NCBI RefSeq assembly: GCF_020497125.1
Contig: NC_059072.1
Location: 74,035,697-74,099,696 of the forward strand
DNA length: 64,000 nt
DNA from: Mauremys mutica
Lineage: Eukaryota > Chordata > Testudines > Geoemydidae
Reading direction: 5' to 3'
Part shown: piece by piece, positions 40,311 to 51,355 of the stretch
How positions within the stretch are numbered: the first letter of the stretch is position 1
Layout of the letters: every line of letters begins with the position of its first letter
Translations under genes and position numbers: made by a program
The notes under the pieces: generated by a model
Told to the model about the DNA's origin: nothing
What the model saw: the letters and a program-made list of their open reading frames with translations, nothing else
Databases searched by the model: none

Positions 40311-40601
40311 GGGTACGTCTTCACTACCCGCCATATTGGCGGGTAGCAATCGATTTCTCGGAGTTCGATATATCGCGTTTCATCTAGACGCGATATATCG
40401 AACTCTGAACGCGCTCCCGTCGACTCCGGAACTCCACCACCGCAAACGGCGGTGGCGGAGTTGACGGGGGAGCCGCGGACGTCGATCCCGCGCCGTGAGG
40501 ACGGGTAAGTAGTTTGAACTAAGGTTCGACTTCAGCTACGCTATTCACGTAGCTGAAGTTGCGTACCTTAGTTCGACCCCTCACCCCGTGTAGACCAGGC
40601 C
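40311..40601 (+). mobile_element. Complete Harbinger-type MITE with four hairpins
   Basis: Bounded by TAA (40308-40310 and 40602-40604). Ends GGGTACGTCTTCAC and, inverted, GGCCTGGTCTACAC. Four successive inverted repeats: 40324-40346 (10-bp perfect arms), 40361-40405 (18-bp perfect arms), 40414-40472 and 40516-40574. No coding capacity. Confidence 0.85.
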
Positions 40602-40640
40602 TAAGAACTGGAAAATATTACAGGGATAGCTATTGCATTA

Positions 40641-40760
40641 GTGATTAGAGATGGAGATCTCACAGTGGACGACCTGCATTCTCTTCCCATCTTTGCCTTG
40701 CTCTGTGACTTTGGATAGTCTCTTTGTGAGTGCTTTTGAGATCTATGGCTGAAAATTTGC
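40641..40760 (+). repeat. MIR-like SINE relic
   Basis: CACAGTGGACGACCTGCATTC, TTGCCTTGCTCTGTGACTTT and GGATAGTCTCTTTGTGAG resemble a diverged MIR core. Confidence 0.4.
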
Positions 40761-41883
40761 ATTGTGAGTGCTCAGTATTCTATTACAAGCTGTTGGGGAC
40801 AACTTTGTTTCAGAACATGGAGGAAGTAACTAGGGGACAATCATTTTAGAGTTCTTTCATATGGCAAGAGGTGATTAGCAGCATTGAAGTAACCAAATCC
40901 AGTGGCTAACTTTGGGAGTAGATTGATGCAAGTCTGAGATGCCACTGGAAAATGATCAAGGTGATTTACAGTGTGGTCCATAGTTTGCATCTGGCATCCA
41001 CGGTCACATGGTGCATTGTCTTTCTTCTTCTAAAGGGATAAGAGATGACTGCATCTGCTATGCAATGTTCTAAAACAGTTCAATGCAGATCATTGTTTCT
41101 GGGGCAGGCTGGTGCCTGGAAGTTCTTTTGTGGGGTTGGCAATTAGGTGTTTGGGACATTGGCATTATCCCAGAATTCTTTTCAATGTGCCTCAGGATTG
41201 AATGAGGATGCTTTAAAAGCCTTAGTGTGATCCTGAAAAGGCTCTTGAGATTTCAGACATGTTTTTGGAAGGTTCTGGAGGTCCTCATAAACTGGTAAGA
41301 TTTTAGACATGATTTTGACTAACAGGGAGAAATTGACTGTGAATCTGAAAGTTGAAGGCAATTTGGGTGAAAGTGATTATGAAATGATATATTTCATGAT
41401 TCTAAGGAAAGGAAGGAGTAAGAGCAGCAGAATAAGGACAATGGGCTTCAGAAAAGCAGATTTTAACAAACTCAGAAAACTAGGTAAGGTCCAGTGGGAA
41501 GAAAATCTAAGGGAAAAAGGATCTCAGGAGAGTTGGCCAGTTCTCAAAGAGACAGCAGCAAATTATCCCAATACAAAAGAAAGATAGAAAGAATAGTAAG
41601 AGGCCAATATGGCTCCATCAGGAGCTCTTTCATGACCTGAAAATCCAAAAGGAATCTTACAAAAAGTGAAAATGTGGATAAATTGCTAAGGAGGAGTAAC
41701 AAAAGAATAGCACAGACATGTAGGGACAAAAATCAGAAAGGCTAAGACACAAAATGAGTTACACCTAGCAAGGGACATAAGACAATAAAAGAGGTTCTAT
41801 AAATACATTAGGAACAAGAGAATGTGGAAAGTGAAGAGGAAAGTATACATCCTCTAATTAGAAAGGAAAGACAGCTAATTATG

Positions 41884-42226
41884 CAGCAGTTTTCAAACTT
41901 TTTGACCTGAGCCCCCCACTTTAAATTACATTTTTTAGTTGTGCTCCTCCCCAGACAAAAATAGATACAATACATGCCCCTCCCCACTCAGGTTTTCAGG
42001 GTGGGGAAAGGCACCTGTGAGAGTTGCTGGAGGCAGAGCCAGCTGGAAGCGGAAATTGGCATGGCCATAGTGGATGTTGACGCTGACCTACAGGCTGAGT
42101 AATCTGCTGCGGTGAGTCAGGGTGGATGTGGCTCTTCCTCTCTGAGCCCCACTGTGTGGAGCTGCCTGCCCTGAACATTCCTCCATGCCCTTGGGGAGGG
42201 GACACACACCAGCGTTTGAAAACTTC
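41884..42226 (+). mobile_element. hAT-type MITE inside CR1
   Basis: Ends CAGCAGTTTTCAAACTTTTT and AGCGTTTGAAAACTTC. Flanks TAATTATG (41876-41883) and CAATAATG (42227-42234) match at 6 of 8. About 343 bp; interior inverted pieces GCACCTGTGAGAG and similar. Confidence 0.65.
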
Positions 42227-42659
42227 CAATAATGGATGACATAGAGAAGGCTGAAGTGTTTAATGCCTGTTTTGCTTCAGTCTTCACTAAAAACGTTAAT
42301 GCTATCCAGATACTTAATACAATTATTATTAACAATGAGGGGGAAGGAACACATGCCAAAATAAGGAAAGAGCAGGTTACAGAATATTTAGGTAAATTAG
42401 ATGTCTTCAAGTTGGCAGGGCCTGATGAAATTAAACTCTAGGATACTCAGGGAACTAACTGAAGCAATCTCAGAGCCACTAACAATTATCTTTAAGCACT
42501 CATGAACAATGGGTGAGGTCCCAGAGGACTTGAGAAGGGCAAACGTAGCACCTATCCTTTAAAAGGAGAATAAAGAGGATCTGCTGAACTACAGAACAGT
42601 CAGCCTAACTTCAATAATGGAACAAATTATTAAACAATCAGTTTAATAATCACCTAGAG

Positions 42660-42994
42660 CAGGGGTCGGCAACCTTTGTCACGCGGCTCGCCAGGGTAAG
42701 CACCCTAGCGGGCCGGGCCAGTTTGTTTACCTGCCGCATCCTCAGGTTCAGCCGATCGCAGCTCCCACTGGCTGCGGTTCGCCACTCCAGGCCAATGAGG
42801 GCGGCAGGAAGCAGTGGCCAGCATATCCCTCAGCCTGTGCCTCTTCCTGCCGCCCCCATTGGCCTGGAGCGGTGAACCGCGGCCAGTGGGAGCTGTGATT
42901 TGCTGAACCTGCAGACGCGGCAGGTAAACAAACCGGCCTGGCCCACCAGCGTACTTACCCTGGCGAGCGGCGTACCAAAGGTTGCCGATCCCTG
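42660..42994 (+). mobile_element. hAT-type palindromic MITE inside CR1
   Basis: Ends CAGGGGTCGGCAACCTTTG and, inverted, CAGGGATCGGCAACCTTTG. Flanked by ACCTAGAG at 42652-42659 and 42995-43002. Almost the whole 335 bp is one long inverted repeat, with arms of about 150 bases. Confidence 0.92.
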
Positions 42995-43561
42995 ACCTAG
43001 AGGATAATAGGGTAATAAATAATTGCCAATATTTGTCTAGAACAAAATCCAAACCAATCTAATTTCCTTCTTGGACAGGGTTACTGGCCTAGAGGATAGG
43101 AAGGAAGCAGTAGATTTGATATCTTGATTTTAGTAAGGCTTTTGACCCAGTTCCACATGGTATTCTCACAAGCAAACTAGGGAAATGTGATCTAGATGAA
43201 ATTGCTATAAAACGGGTGCACAACCGGTTGAAAAACTATACTCAGTCATTATAAATGGTTCATTGTCAAATTGGCAGGTGGGGGCAGTGTATCTGCGATC
43301 TGGGCAGGGTCTGTCACTGTTTGGTGTTTTCTATTAATGACTTGAATAATGGAGTATGCTTATAAAATTTGAGAATGACACCAAGCTGGAAAGGGTGCAA
43401 GCACGTTGGAGGACAGAATTAGAATTCAAAATGACCTTGACAAAGTGGAGGATTGGCCTGAAATCAGCCAGATGAAATTCGATGACGATAAGTGCACAGT
43501 ACTACACTGAGGAAGGAAAAATCACATGCACAATTACAAAATGGGAAATAACAGGCTAGAG

Positions 43562-43960
43562 CAGGGGTGGGCACACTTTTTGGTCTGAGGGCCACATTTG
43601 AGTATGGAAATTGTATGGTGGGCCATGGATGCTCACAAAATTGGGGGTTGGGGTGCGGGACGGGGTGAGTGCTCTGGCTGGGGGTGTGGGCTCTGGGTTG
43701 GGGGTGCAGGAGAGTGCTCTGGGCTGGGACCAAGGGGAATGTTCGGGCAGCATATGGAGAGGAAGGTCCAGCCCCCACATGGGGTGGGGGTGGGGGCGGG
43801 AGCATCACGTTTCCAGCCCCGCTCCACTTCCAACCCCATTCAGCACCCAGTCCTGCTCTGCCCTCATTCCCTCTCTGCTCACAGACCAGCTCCGACCCCA
43901 GCTGCAGCTTCATTCCACCCCCGGCTCTGCCCCCATTCCCTCTCTGTCCCCAGACCAGAT
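43562..43960 (+). mobile_element. hAT-type element, right end lost
   Basis: Starts CAGGGGTGGGCACACTTTTT at the CR1 break after GGCTAGAG. G-rich then C-rich interior with TCCCTCTCTG repeats. No matching right terminus is present before unrelated sequence at about 43965. Confidence 0.65.
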
Positions 43961-44179
43961 CAGGAAATAACAGTAGGTGTGAGTGTTGCAACCGTGCCCC
44001 TCAGGTTTCCCAACTGAACAGTAATGTTAATAATACTGCGACTAATCTTGGAACAAGAACCTATCAAACCTCAGAGTTAATCAGGAATTCTTCAGCAATC
44101 AATACAATTAATAGCTAATAAATAGGTCAGGCAACAGCTCTTAGAAACATTCTCAATTCAGTGATTCCCCCCAATAATT

Positions 44180-44960
44180 ACTTTTTTGAGGTATGCCAGT
44201 CAGCTACTTCCTAATCCATTTACTGGGTGCCATATTCATATTTTATAATGCTATTTTTAAAATTCTGAATGTCATGCAATGCTAAGGCAAGTGCCTTGCA
44301 GAAGTCTAAGTCTATTACATCCATGCAGATAACTTTTATCAACTAAGTTTGTAATCTCTTCAAACAGTGAAGACAGGTTTGTCTGACAAGAATGATTGTC
44401 CATAAAAATATGCTGATTGGCATTAATTATATCTCCATTCTTTATCAGTTGAATAACCTATCAACTTATTTTATTTTGCCCAGAATTGATGTTTGGCTAA
44501 CCAGCCTGTATTTACCCAAGTCTTCCTGCTTGTTCTTTTTGACTATTGGCACAACATTACCATTCTCCCAATCTTTTGGAATTTCCTGAGTATTCCAAGA
44601 TTTATTAAAAAATTAACATCAGTGGGCCAGAGATCTCATCAGCCAGTGCTTTATGGTCTCTCAGGTGTAAGTTAGCCAAGTCCATTGATTTAAAAATGTT
44701 TATCCCTAGTAGATTTTAACTTCTTCCTTGGTTACTAATGGACTGAAAAGTATTTCATCATCATCATATGATATGAGTACATCACCCTGCTTTTTTCCAA
44801 TTACAGAACAAAAATATTTATTGAACATTCCTGTTTTTTCTGTATATTATTAACAATTTTACCATCTTCATCTAGTAATGGGCCTATATCATTTCTTGGA
44901 TTTATTTTGTTCCTAATATTGTCCTTAGCCCTTCCAGCCATGGATTTTTCCCTGGATATC
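44180..44960 (-). mobile_element. Old CR1/L3-like LINE fragment, antisense
   Basis: Order of blocks TTCCTAATCCATTTACTGGG, AAGTGCCTTGCAGAAGTCTA, CTGATTGGCATTAATTATAT, GATTGTCCTTAGCCCTTCCA matches the reverse complement of a LINE RT region in turtle-type genomes. No usable frame remains. It is from a different CR1 lineage than 2871-4553. Confidence 0.6.
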
Positions 44961-45214
44961 TTTAAAATTAAATGAATTCAAGTTTTTTAATGCCACTACT
45001 GCCAAGGCTTCTCCTTTTTTATAGCAAAAAGTAATACCCTGATCCTGCAAACACATAAGCAAGTATGTAACTTTCCTCAGTGAATAGTCCCACATGTGAA
45101 TAGTGACTTTGATGGGACTACTTGTGCTTATAGTTAAGTAAATACATAAGTTTGCTGTAAATAGTATTTTTATTAAAAACTTCCTATTGGCACAAAATTG
45201 CAAAAATGTATTAT

Positions 45215-45725
45215 CAGAGCTGGCTGGAAAATGAAAATCTCTTCCTGTGGGAAAAACCTTGCATTTTTTACTTTGTCCCCATTTGGGATGAAGTCTTTTC
45301 TTGGGGAAAAACAAACAAAAAAAAACAAAAAAAAAAACCACACAATTTTTTAAAGGAAAGGATTTCAAATTCAATTCCACTTCGGGAGAGCCAAAACAGA
45401 ATTTTTTGGCTTCCCAGCTGTAGGCCTGGAAGGCTCTTATCAATTTCACTTTTGTCATGCAGAAAATGAAGCTGACAAGAGCATTCCAGCCCCAGTGCCA
45501 GAGAGGCAGAGAACTGGGGCTCTCAGCCTCCCAACCTCTGAAGCTGGAGAGGCAGAGAGTTGGGGTCCCAGAGGTGGGGAGGTTGAGCACCCGGGCTCTT
45601 GACAAAAGCCGTCAAGGTGGACAGGTGGAGAGCTGTCGTTTGAATTTCTGTTGAGGGAAAAATGGAATTTTTTTGGCAAAATTTAAATTTTCCCATTTTC
45701 CATCAGAAATGCATCCCTGAAATTA
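45215..45725. repeat. Interspersed repeat with imperfect inverted ends
   Basis: Begins GGCTGGAAAATGAAAATC and ends GATTTTCCATTTTCC-like sequence (TTCCCATTTTCCATCAG), with a purine/pyrimidine interior and GAGAGGCAGAGA twice (45502, 45549). The 226-codon - strand frame 44925-45605 crosses into it and is not considered a gene. Confidence 0.4.
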
Positions 45726-45842
45726 GGCTCCAAACTCCACATTTAGGCATCCTATAGTGGGATTTTCAAAAGCACCTGAGTGAGGCATACCAGTCCCATT
45801 GACTTCAAAGTGAAAATCCTGATGACCGGCTGAAGTATTTAA

Positions 45843-46140
45843 CACACCTTGACATGTAGAAGTTCAGTGTATTGGAAGGAGGAATTGGCTGCAAATATAT
45901 AACGGACTGTTGGTTAATCAGTCACATGTTTGTGTTTTCACAGTAAGAAAGCTAATGAGACCTTGGGATTGTCTTCTTTAGCATAGATCAGCGTGAAACT
46001 TCCTAGATAAATATCTCTAAGTAAAATCTGAAATTCTACTAACAGGAAAGTAATTGAAGAAATATGTACAAAACATCCCCTCTACCAATTTAAGACCACA
46101 ACGTCAGAAAAAAGTAAAGAACTAGCAACATATAAATATA
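45843..46140 (+). repeat. Duplicated segment, uninterrupted copy
   Basis: Matches 52602-52900 in order: TGTAGAAGTTCAGTGTATTG, TTGGCTGCAAATATA, GTTGGTTAATCAG, ACAGTAAGAAAGCTAATGAG, CTAGCAACATATAAATA. It also continues left to match the sequence before 50041, so it represents the site before the insertion at 50042-52601. Confidence 0.7.
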
Positions 46141-46689
46141 AATTACTGACATTTAAAAAATTGATACAATTTTTTAAGAGTTTTCATCCATTCTGGTTTC
46201 TTTCCTATTTCGATAAACACTAATGAGTTTGTATCCATAGCTCATTAGATTTTGTTATCCTTTTTAATCAACTATTGCAGAGCTCCTCACGTTTAGGAGT
46301 GATATCTATAACAGCTGTTGATAGCAAAAATGCCCTTCGTATGTCACAGTCTGCATGCAGATGTACTTATTTGCTTCATATATTGCACAGTCTCTCTCTG
46401 TTTAGTCTGCTTCCCTCCCATGCACTTACAATTTGTAGTTGTTGCCTCACTGATTAATGCTCTTCTGTCATATTGTCAATTAGTGACTGGCTGATAGCAC
46501 CTGTCTCAATGATGGGAAGCTCAAGGGTTCTGATTAATATGAGTTGAAGTGTCAGAGGACAGATTATTAAACAGTCATGTTTAAATCAGAGGAATATAGT
46601 AAAACTTAATACAATATACTCAAGGGATGGAAGTATTGTGTTTTCCTCAATTTTTATTATTGCAATTCACTTTATTTGTCTGATTTCCC
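46141..46689. other. Intergenic, nothing recognisable
   Basis: AT-rich, no supported feature. Confidence 0.35.
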
Positions 46690-47160
46690 AGTAGTCATAG
46701 GGTAGCTGGTTTCTGTGAATAGACTGGGCCCAGCTTCCCTGTGTCATAACAGGCGAGCCCAGGCCAGCCAAATAAAAGGGGCTGGACTACCCCTGGGGCT
46801 GCAAGAGGCCAGGCAAAGGAAGGAGAGATTGGAGTAGGCTGTGCCTGGGGAAGGGAAGGGAAGGGAAGGGAAGGGAAGCTACAGAGGAGTGGAGCTAATA
46901 ACCCCCTTGGTGAGTCCATGGAACAAGGGGCCAGGTGCTCCAGGGAGGTAGGAGATCTAGCTAGAACTGGGAGCAGGAGTGCAGAGATCCCTGGCGGGAG
47001 TGGCCCTGAAGTCTGAGGAAAAAAGAGCGAGTGAAGATTTTTCTATTTGTTTACTCACCAGTGTTAAGAGAATAAACCTGCTTGAAAGACTGGATGTGGC
47101 ATATACCTGTACTTGGCCAATAGCTTGGAGGAGAAGCTGCCATGGGGTGACACCAACAAT
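46690..47160 (+). repeat. LTR-like fragment with GGGAA minisatellite
   Basis: Contains GAGAATAAACCTGCTTGAA near 47065 (a poly(A) signal in an R/U5-like context) and AATAAAAGGGGCTGG near 46775. Between them a (GGGAA)n run at 46847-46878. Ends are not defined, so the LTR assignment is tentative. Confidence 0.3.
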
Positions 47161-47206
47161 TAGGTTTCAAAAATCCCATTGCTCATCTCCTTACTAAGAC
47201 ATGAAC

Positions 47207-47420
47207 CAGGGGTTCTCAAACTGGGGGTTGGGACACCTCAGGGGGTCACGAGGTTATTACATGGGGGGTCATGAGCTGTCAGCCCAAACCCCGCTTTGCC
47301 TCCAGCATTTGTAATATATAAAAAGTGTTTTTAATTTATAAGGGCGGAGGGCGGGAGGGGTTGCACTCAGAGACTTGCTACTTGGAAGGGGTCACCAGTA
47401 AAAAAGTTTGAGAGCCACTG
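47207..47420 (+). mobile_element. hAT-type MITE, second copy of the 38316 family
   Basis: CAGGGGTTCTCAAACTGGGG to AAGTTTGAGAGCCACTG, 214 bp. Flanks ACATGAAC and ACATAAAT agree at 6 of 8. Confidence 0.8.
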
Positions 47421-47429
47421 ACATAAATC

Positions 47430-50023
47430 AACATTACTGCTGAGTTGCAGAATTTACTAATAAGATGACTGTATCTCCTTATAGGTTAATGTGGCTGAGA
47501 TGTGCTGGCTGTTATGGAGAGAGCAACTCAAGGTCCATTTGTTCAACATGAGACAACTGAAAACTACTCAGTAGCTCATGAAAAACAGGTCTCAGCATTA
47601 GAGTCAGCTGCTCAGCCATTTCACCCCAGCGTGTATGCTCCTTTCAGACTCAAGATAAACATTCTAGACTTGGCCTTCACTCAGGGGAAACTCCCATAGG
47701 CCTGAATGGGAGATTTGATTAAGGACTTGATTAAGAAGTGGGCATCTTACTAGTCACTGAAGCTTTTAACCACTTGAAGCATCTTGTTTGCTTCATTTAC
47801 CCATTACTTGGTTAAATATTGGCAAGCTAACAATGGTGTGGCATACCTGGCTACATCCCCTAATGACAAAGATTGTAGCCCTTGTCAGAGGGAGAGGTGT
47901 TCTGATGGAACGAGGATCCTTGTGGCTGTAGCATTCCTGTTAGGCAGTGGACACCTTTCCTAGAGCATGGGGGCCAGTATAGGAGGCATGACCTTTGCTT
48001 CCCTCATATCTTAATTTCTCCCCACTGCTCTTCAACCAAATCTGCTCCCCCTGTGTTCCACAGGAGCATGGTGTGTAAGTCAAGTGGGCATCAGTATTCT
48101 GAGTCTATTCTTCTCCCTCTCTGATAATGGCTGCCTTCTCTGTCTAAGCCCCTCAGGAGGCATGCTTCCTTTCACAAACAGCAATGCCAGTTTGCCAAGC
48201 CTGGTGCCCTCCCAACTGTGAACTTCAGGTTGTTCTCTGACAGCGGAAGCTGTTGGAGAAGATGAACTGATACACACAGGAATAATAAATATTAACTCAT
48301 TGTTACAGAAGATTTCTTTCAGAGGAACATCTTTTCTCAAAGACTGAATGCCAAATCCTTGATCCACATGTGGGACCCAGGGGAAAAGGGGTTTACATAG
48401 GAGAGTTGTGCAGGGGTCATGCAGGATGACGTCCTCCCCTCCAGCCAGGAAAGAGAGTGTGAGGTATCTGTATATCTTGTCCACAGGTACAGCTATTGCC
48501 TATGAGCAGTGATAGTTTCGGTGCCCTTTTATGTGAGGTTTTGGCTCATTGAGCCTATGAGGGATAACATTAGGGATCAAAACAGTGCTACCCAGGCGTG
48601 GCAGCCATGAGAAGGCTGCAAGTGGTAGGGAAACCTACTTCATTTCAGAGCACTGTTTTGGGACAAGTGCCTCCATTGCTGTGAAAGCAGAGCAGCTGCA
48701 GCACTTCACCAAATTGCTGATGCAGCTGCTCTAGGTGGTCCTCATTTAGCAAAGCACTTAATGTCCCATTAGCTTCAGTGAGACTTAAGCAATGCTTAAG
48801 TGCATTGCTGAATTAGGTCCTATTTGCTTTCAGTTGTCTCATCATCATCACTGATGTGATATTAGATAGCAGTGACCAGTTTAGACATGTTAAGTCTCAT
48901 GACTGTGTGCAATACACAGATCAGTTTAAGTAATGCTTACATTAACAGTAGAGTTCGTGTTTCTGTGGGACAAAGTATTAACAGTACTACTGTTATTCCC
49001 CATTCAAATTATAGGGAATACTTGCTCACAGCTCAAATACCTACTTAATGCTAAAAGGAAACTTTTCTGAGCTGTTCAATCTATATGAACGGTACAGAAA
49101 TGTTATGACATAAAATATGTACATATTTGTGCTTTTAACCAGTTAGAATAAAGCTACAGTAATAAGTGTTGGACTTGTTAGTTTTAAGGTGCTATCCACA
49201 TCTTTAAGCACTAGATGTCTCTCTTAGTTTATTTATAATAGAGACATACCATGGAGAGCTTTTCATTATAAGTAACTGTTCAGTGAAAAGGACAACATGT
49301 ATGAATATACATGCCCAAACAAATGCAGGCATAATTAGATACTTTTTTGATAAAGGAAGTGTTAGAATGCAGACAAGTAAAATAAATGTTATGTGGCCTA
49401 GAAAAAGTTAGCCACAGACAAAATGGTGATAGCAGAACAAATGATCCTACGTAAGAAGTGAAGACTAACAAGAGTCCATATATAACATTGTGTTTGCATT
49501 AACACACATGTAGGCACTGATCCTGCAGGTAGTTATGCATGTACTTTGCACACTTTGAGTAGTCCCAGCTAAGTGTATGATGTATTGTATCCATGCAGTC
49601 CATGACTAACAACACACAGTGAAGTTCAGCATGAGCATACATCTTTGCATGACTGAAGCTTCAAAGCCGTACTGTCACATTACTATTTAAATGATGCATA
49701 AAAGTAGTTATGTAAACTTCTCTCTTGGTGATGCATGGTTATCATTCACCTTCAGAATCAAACGTACAGATATAACAACTTCAGATATGTAATTCAAGTT
49801 TTTTTCCCTCTGTGTGTTAAATTTATACAGCTCTTCTTACATAGAAGTGATTTCATCTCTTTATAGCCAGTTAGGGCTTAAAAAATTGTCTATCAATCCT
49901 TTCTCTTTTCCTTCAGGGCCTCTGTTGGCATCATATCATCCAGCATTTATATGGTGCTTAAGGCCAGACTTGTTCAAGGTATTTTAAATGCTTAAAGATC
50001 ACTTAATACTTTTGAAATCTGAC
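47430..50023. other. Intergenic, old dispersed repeats only
   Basis: No gene. Copies of the 'GCTTAAGTGCATTGCTGAATTAGG' family at 48740-48830 and 49515-49570. The 134-codon - strand frame at 48080-48484 has no recognisable similarity. Confidence 0.4.
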
Positions 50024-50183
50024 TTGTAGAAGTTCAATGCAGTGGTGGTGTAGCCGTGATGGTCCAAAGGTATCAAAGAGACAGGTGGGTGAGGTAATAT
50101 CTATTACTGGACCAATGTCTGGTGGTGAGAGAGACTGGCTTTTGAGCTTACTCAGAGTTCTTCTTCAAGGCTCGGAAGTGTAA

Positions 50184-50450
50184 GCCAGTTCTACGCTACA
50201 GACTTATATTGGTATAACTACATCACAAATCCACAATGCTGAAATACGTAGTGACCTAATCCCCCAAGTAGACAGTGCTATGACAAATGGGAGAGCTTCT
50301 CCTGTAAACATAGCTACCACCTCTTGTGGCGGTGGATTAACTGTGCTGATGGGAGAAGCTCTCACGTCAGCGTAGGAGCATCTTTACTAAAGTGCTACAG
50401 CAGTGCAGCTGCAGCAGCGCAGATGCAGAGTTTTAAGTGTAGATCTGCCC
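50184..50450 (+). mobile_element. Harbinger-type MITE in Penelope-like left end
   Basis: GCCAGTTCTACGCTACAGAC to AGTGTAGATCTGCCC, flanked by TAA and TTA. Interior GGCGGTGGATTAACTGTGCT and CTACAGCAGTGCAGC, colinear with 52267-52524 in the same + orientation. Confidence 0.7.
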
Positions 50451-50599
50451 TTAGTGTCAGAGCTAAATACAAGGTGGAACAGATTGCTTAGCGTAAGTAG
50501 TTAACATATATTTCAAGGGACCATTCAAGGTGAAGAGGCCTGTTAACACTCCTCCAGTCAGAGGGAGAAAAGGAAGGTGGGGGGAGAGAAGGCAGCTGA

Positions 50600-51352
50600 G
50601 GGCTTGGCTACACTTGCAAGTTGCAGCGCTGGTAGAGGCTTTCCAGCGCTGCAATTAGTAACCGTCCACACCTGCAAGGCACATCCAGCGCTGCAACTCC
50701 CTGGCTGCAGCGCTGGCTGTACACCTGGCCAGGTTGGGGTGTAGCGATTGCAGCGCTGGTGATCCAGCGCTGCTCATCAAGTGTGGACACACACCAGCGC
50801 TTTTATTGGCCTCCAGGGAATAAGAAGATATCCCAGAATGCTTTTAACTAAATTACTCTCTTTGTTTTGTTATGCAGCCTCTCTTTGTTTTGTTGTGAAC
50901 TCCGATCGGAGCTCCATTGAACTGCTTATCTAAAAAACAAACACTGATCACAGCAAACAGGAGCTATCTGTACCTGGCTGTGAACGATCAAATGAGAGGC
51001 AGGGAGTGAATGTTTGCTTGACAGAGAAACAGCGTTGGATGCAGGCTGTTTGCAATTAAGACTAAGGGTTCGTTTGTGATTTTTCAATCCAGGAAGCTAA
51101 CACACATTGTTGGCTCCAAAAATCCACTCTCTCTCTCTTCCCCGCTCCCTGTCACAGTACACCACCCTCCACCCCCCTCTTTTGAAAAGCACGTTGTTGC
51201 CACTTGAATGCTGGGATAGCTGCCCATAATGCAGCACTCCCAACAGCGCTGTAAATGCTGCAAATGTGGCCACACACCAGCGCTGTTCCTGCACAGCTGC
51301 ATGACCAGCGCTGTAACTCCCAGCGCTGCAACTTGCAAGTGTAGCCAAGCCC
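50600..51352 (+). mobile_element. Harbinger-type element with CAGCGCTG subterminal repeats
   Basis: Perfect 33-bp inverted ends (50600-50632 and 51320-51352, starting GGGCTTGGCTACACTTGC), flanked by TGA on both sides (50597-50599, 51353-51355). The palindrome CAGCGCTG occurs about ten times: six in the first 170 bases and four in the last 110, none in the middle. 753 bp, no intact ORF. It splits the tail of the Penelope-like element. Confidence 0.88.
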
Positions 51353-51355
51353 TGA

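Larger units (their letters stand above)
41300..43560 (+). mobile_element. CR1-type LINE ORF2 remnant, sense, twice interrupted
   Basis: On the + strand, pieces 41300-41883, 42227-42659 and 42995-43560 read in order as CR1 ORF2, from the region before RT (GGCTTCAGAAAAGCAGATTT) through a GPDE-containing block (42418) to the RT stretch encoding LDFSKAFDP near 43130. Frames are broken. Two hAT-type elements were inserted into it and a third abuts the 3' limit at 43562. The first frame, 41309-41587, is the longest intact piece (92 codons). Confidence 0.75.

Noticed and set aside
40311..40601. microRNA precursor from the perfect 18-bp hairpin
   Set aside because: Explained by the MITE structure; no evidence of conservation or expression.
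43464..44118. Several overlapping 120-175 codon frames
   Set aside because: By-products of the G/C-rich hAT-type element at 43562-43960.
44925..45605. 226-codon - strand frame
   Set aside because: Runs across the end of a LINE relic and another repeat; low-complexity F/K stretches from T and A runs.
50600..51352. CRISPR-like array from repeated CAGCGCTG
   Set aside because: Octamers are unevenly spaced, subterminal and in a MITE of a vertebrate genome.
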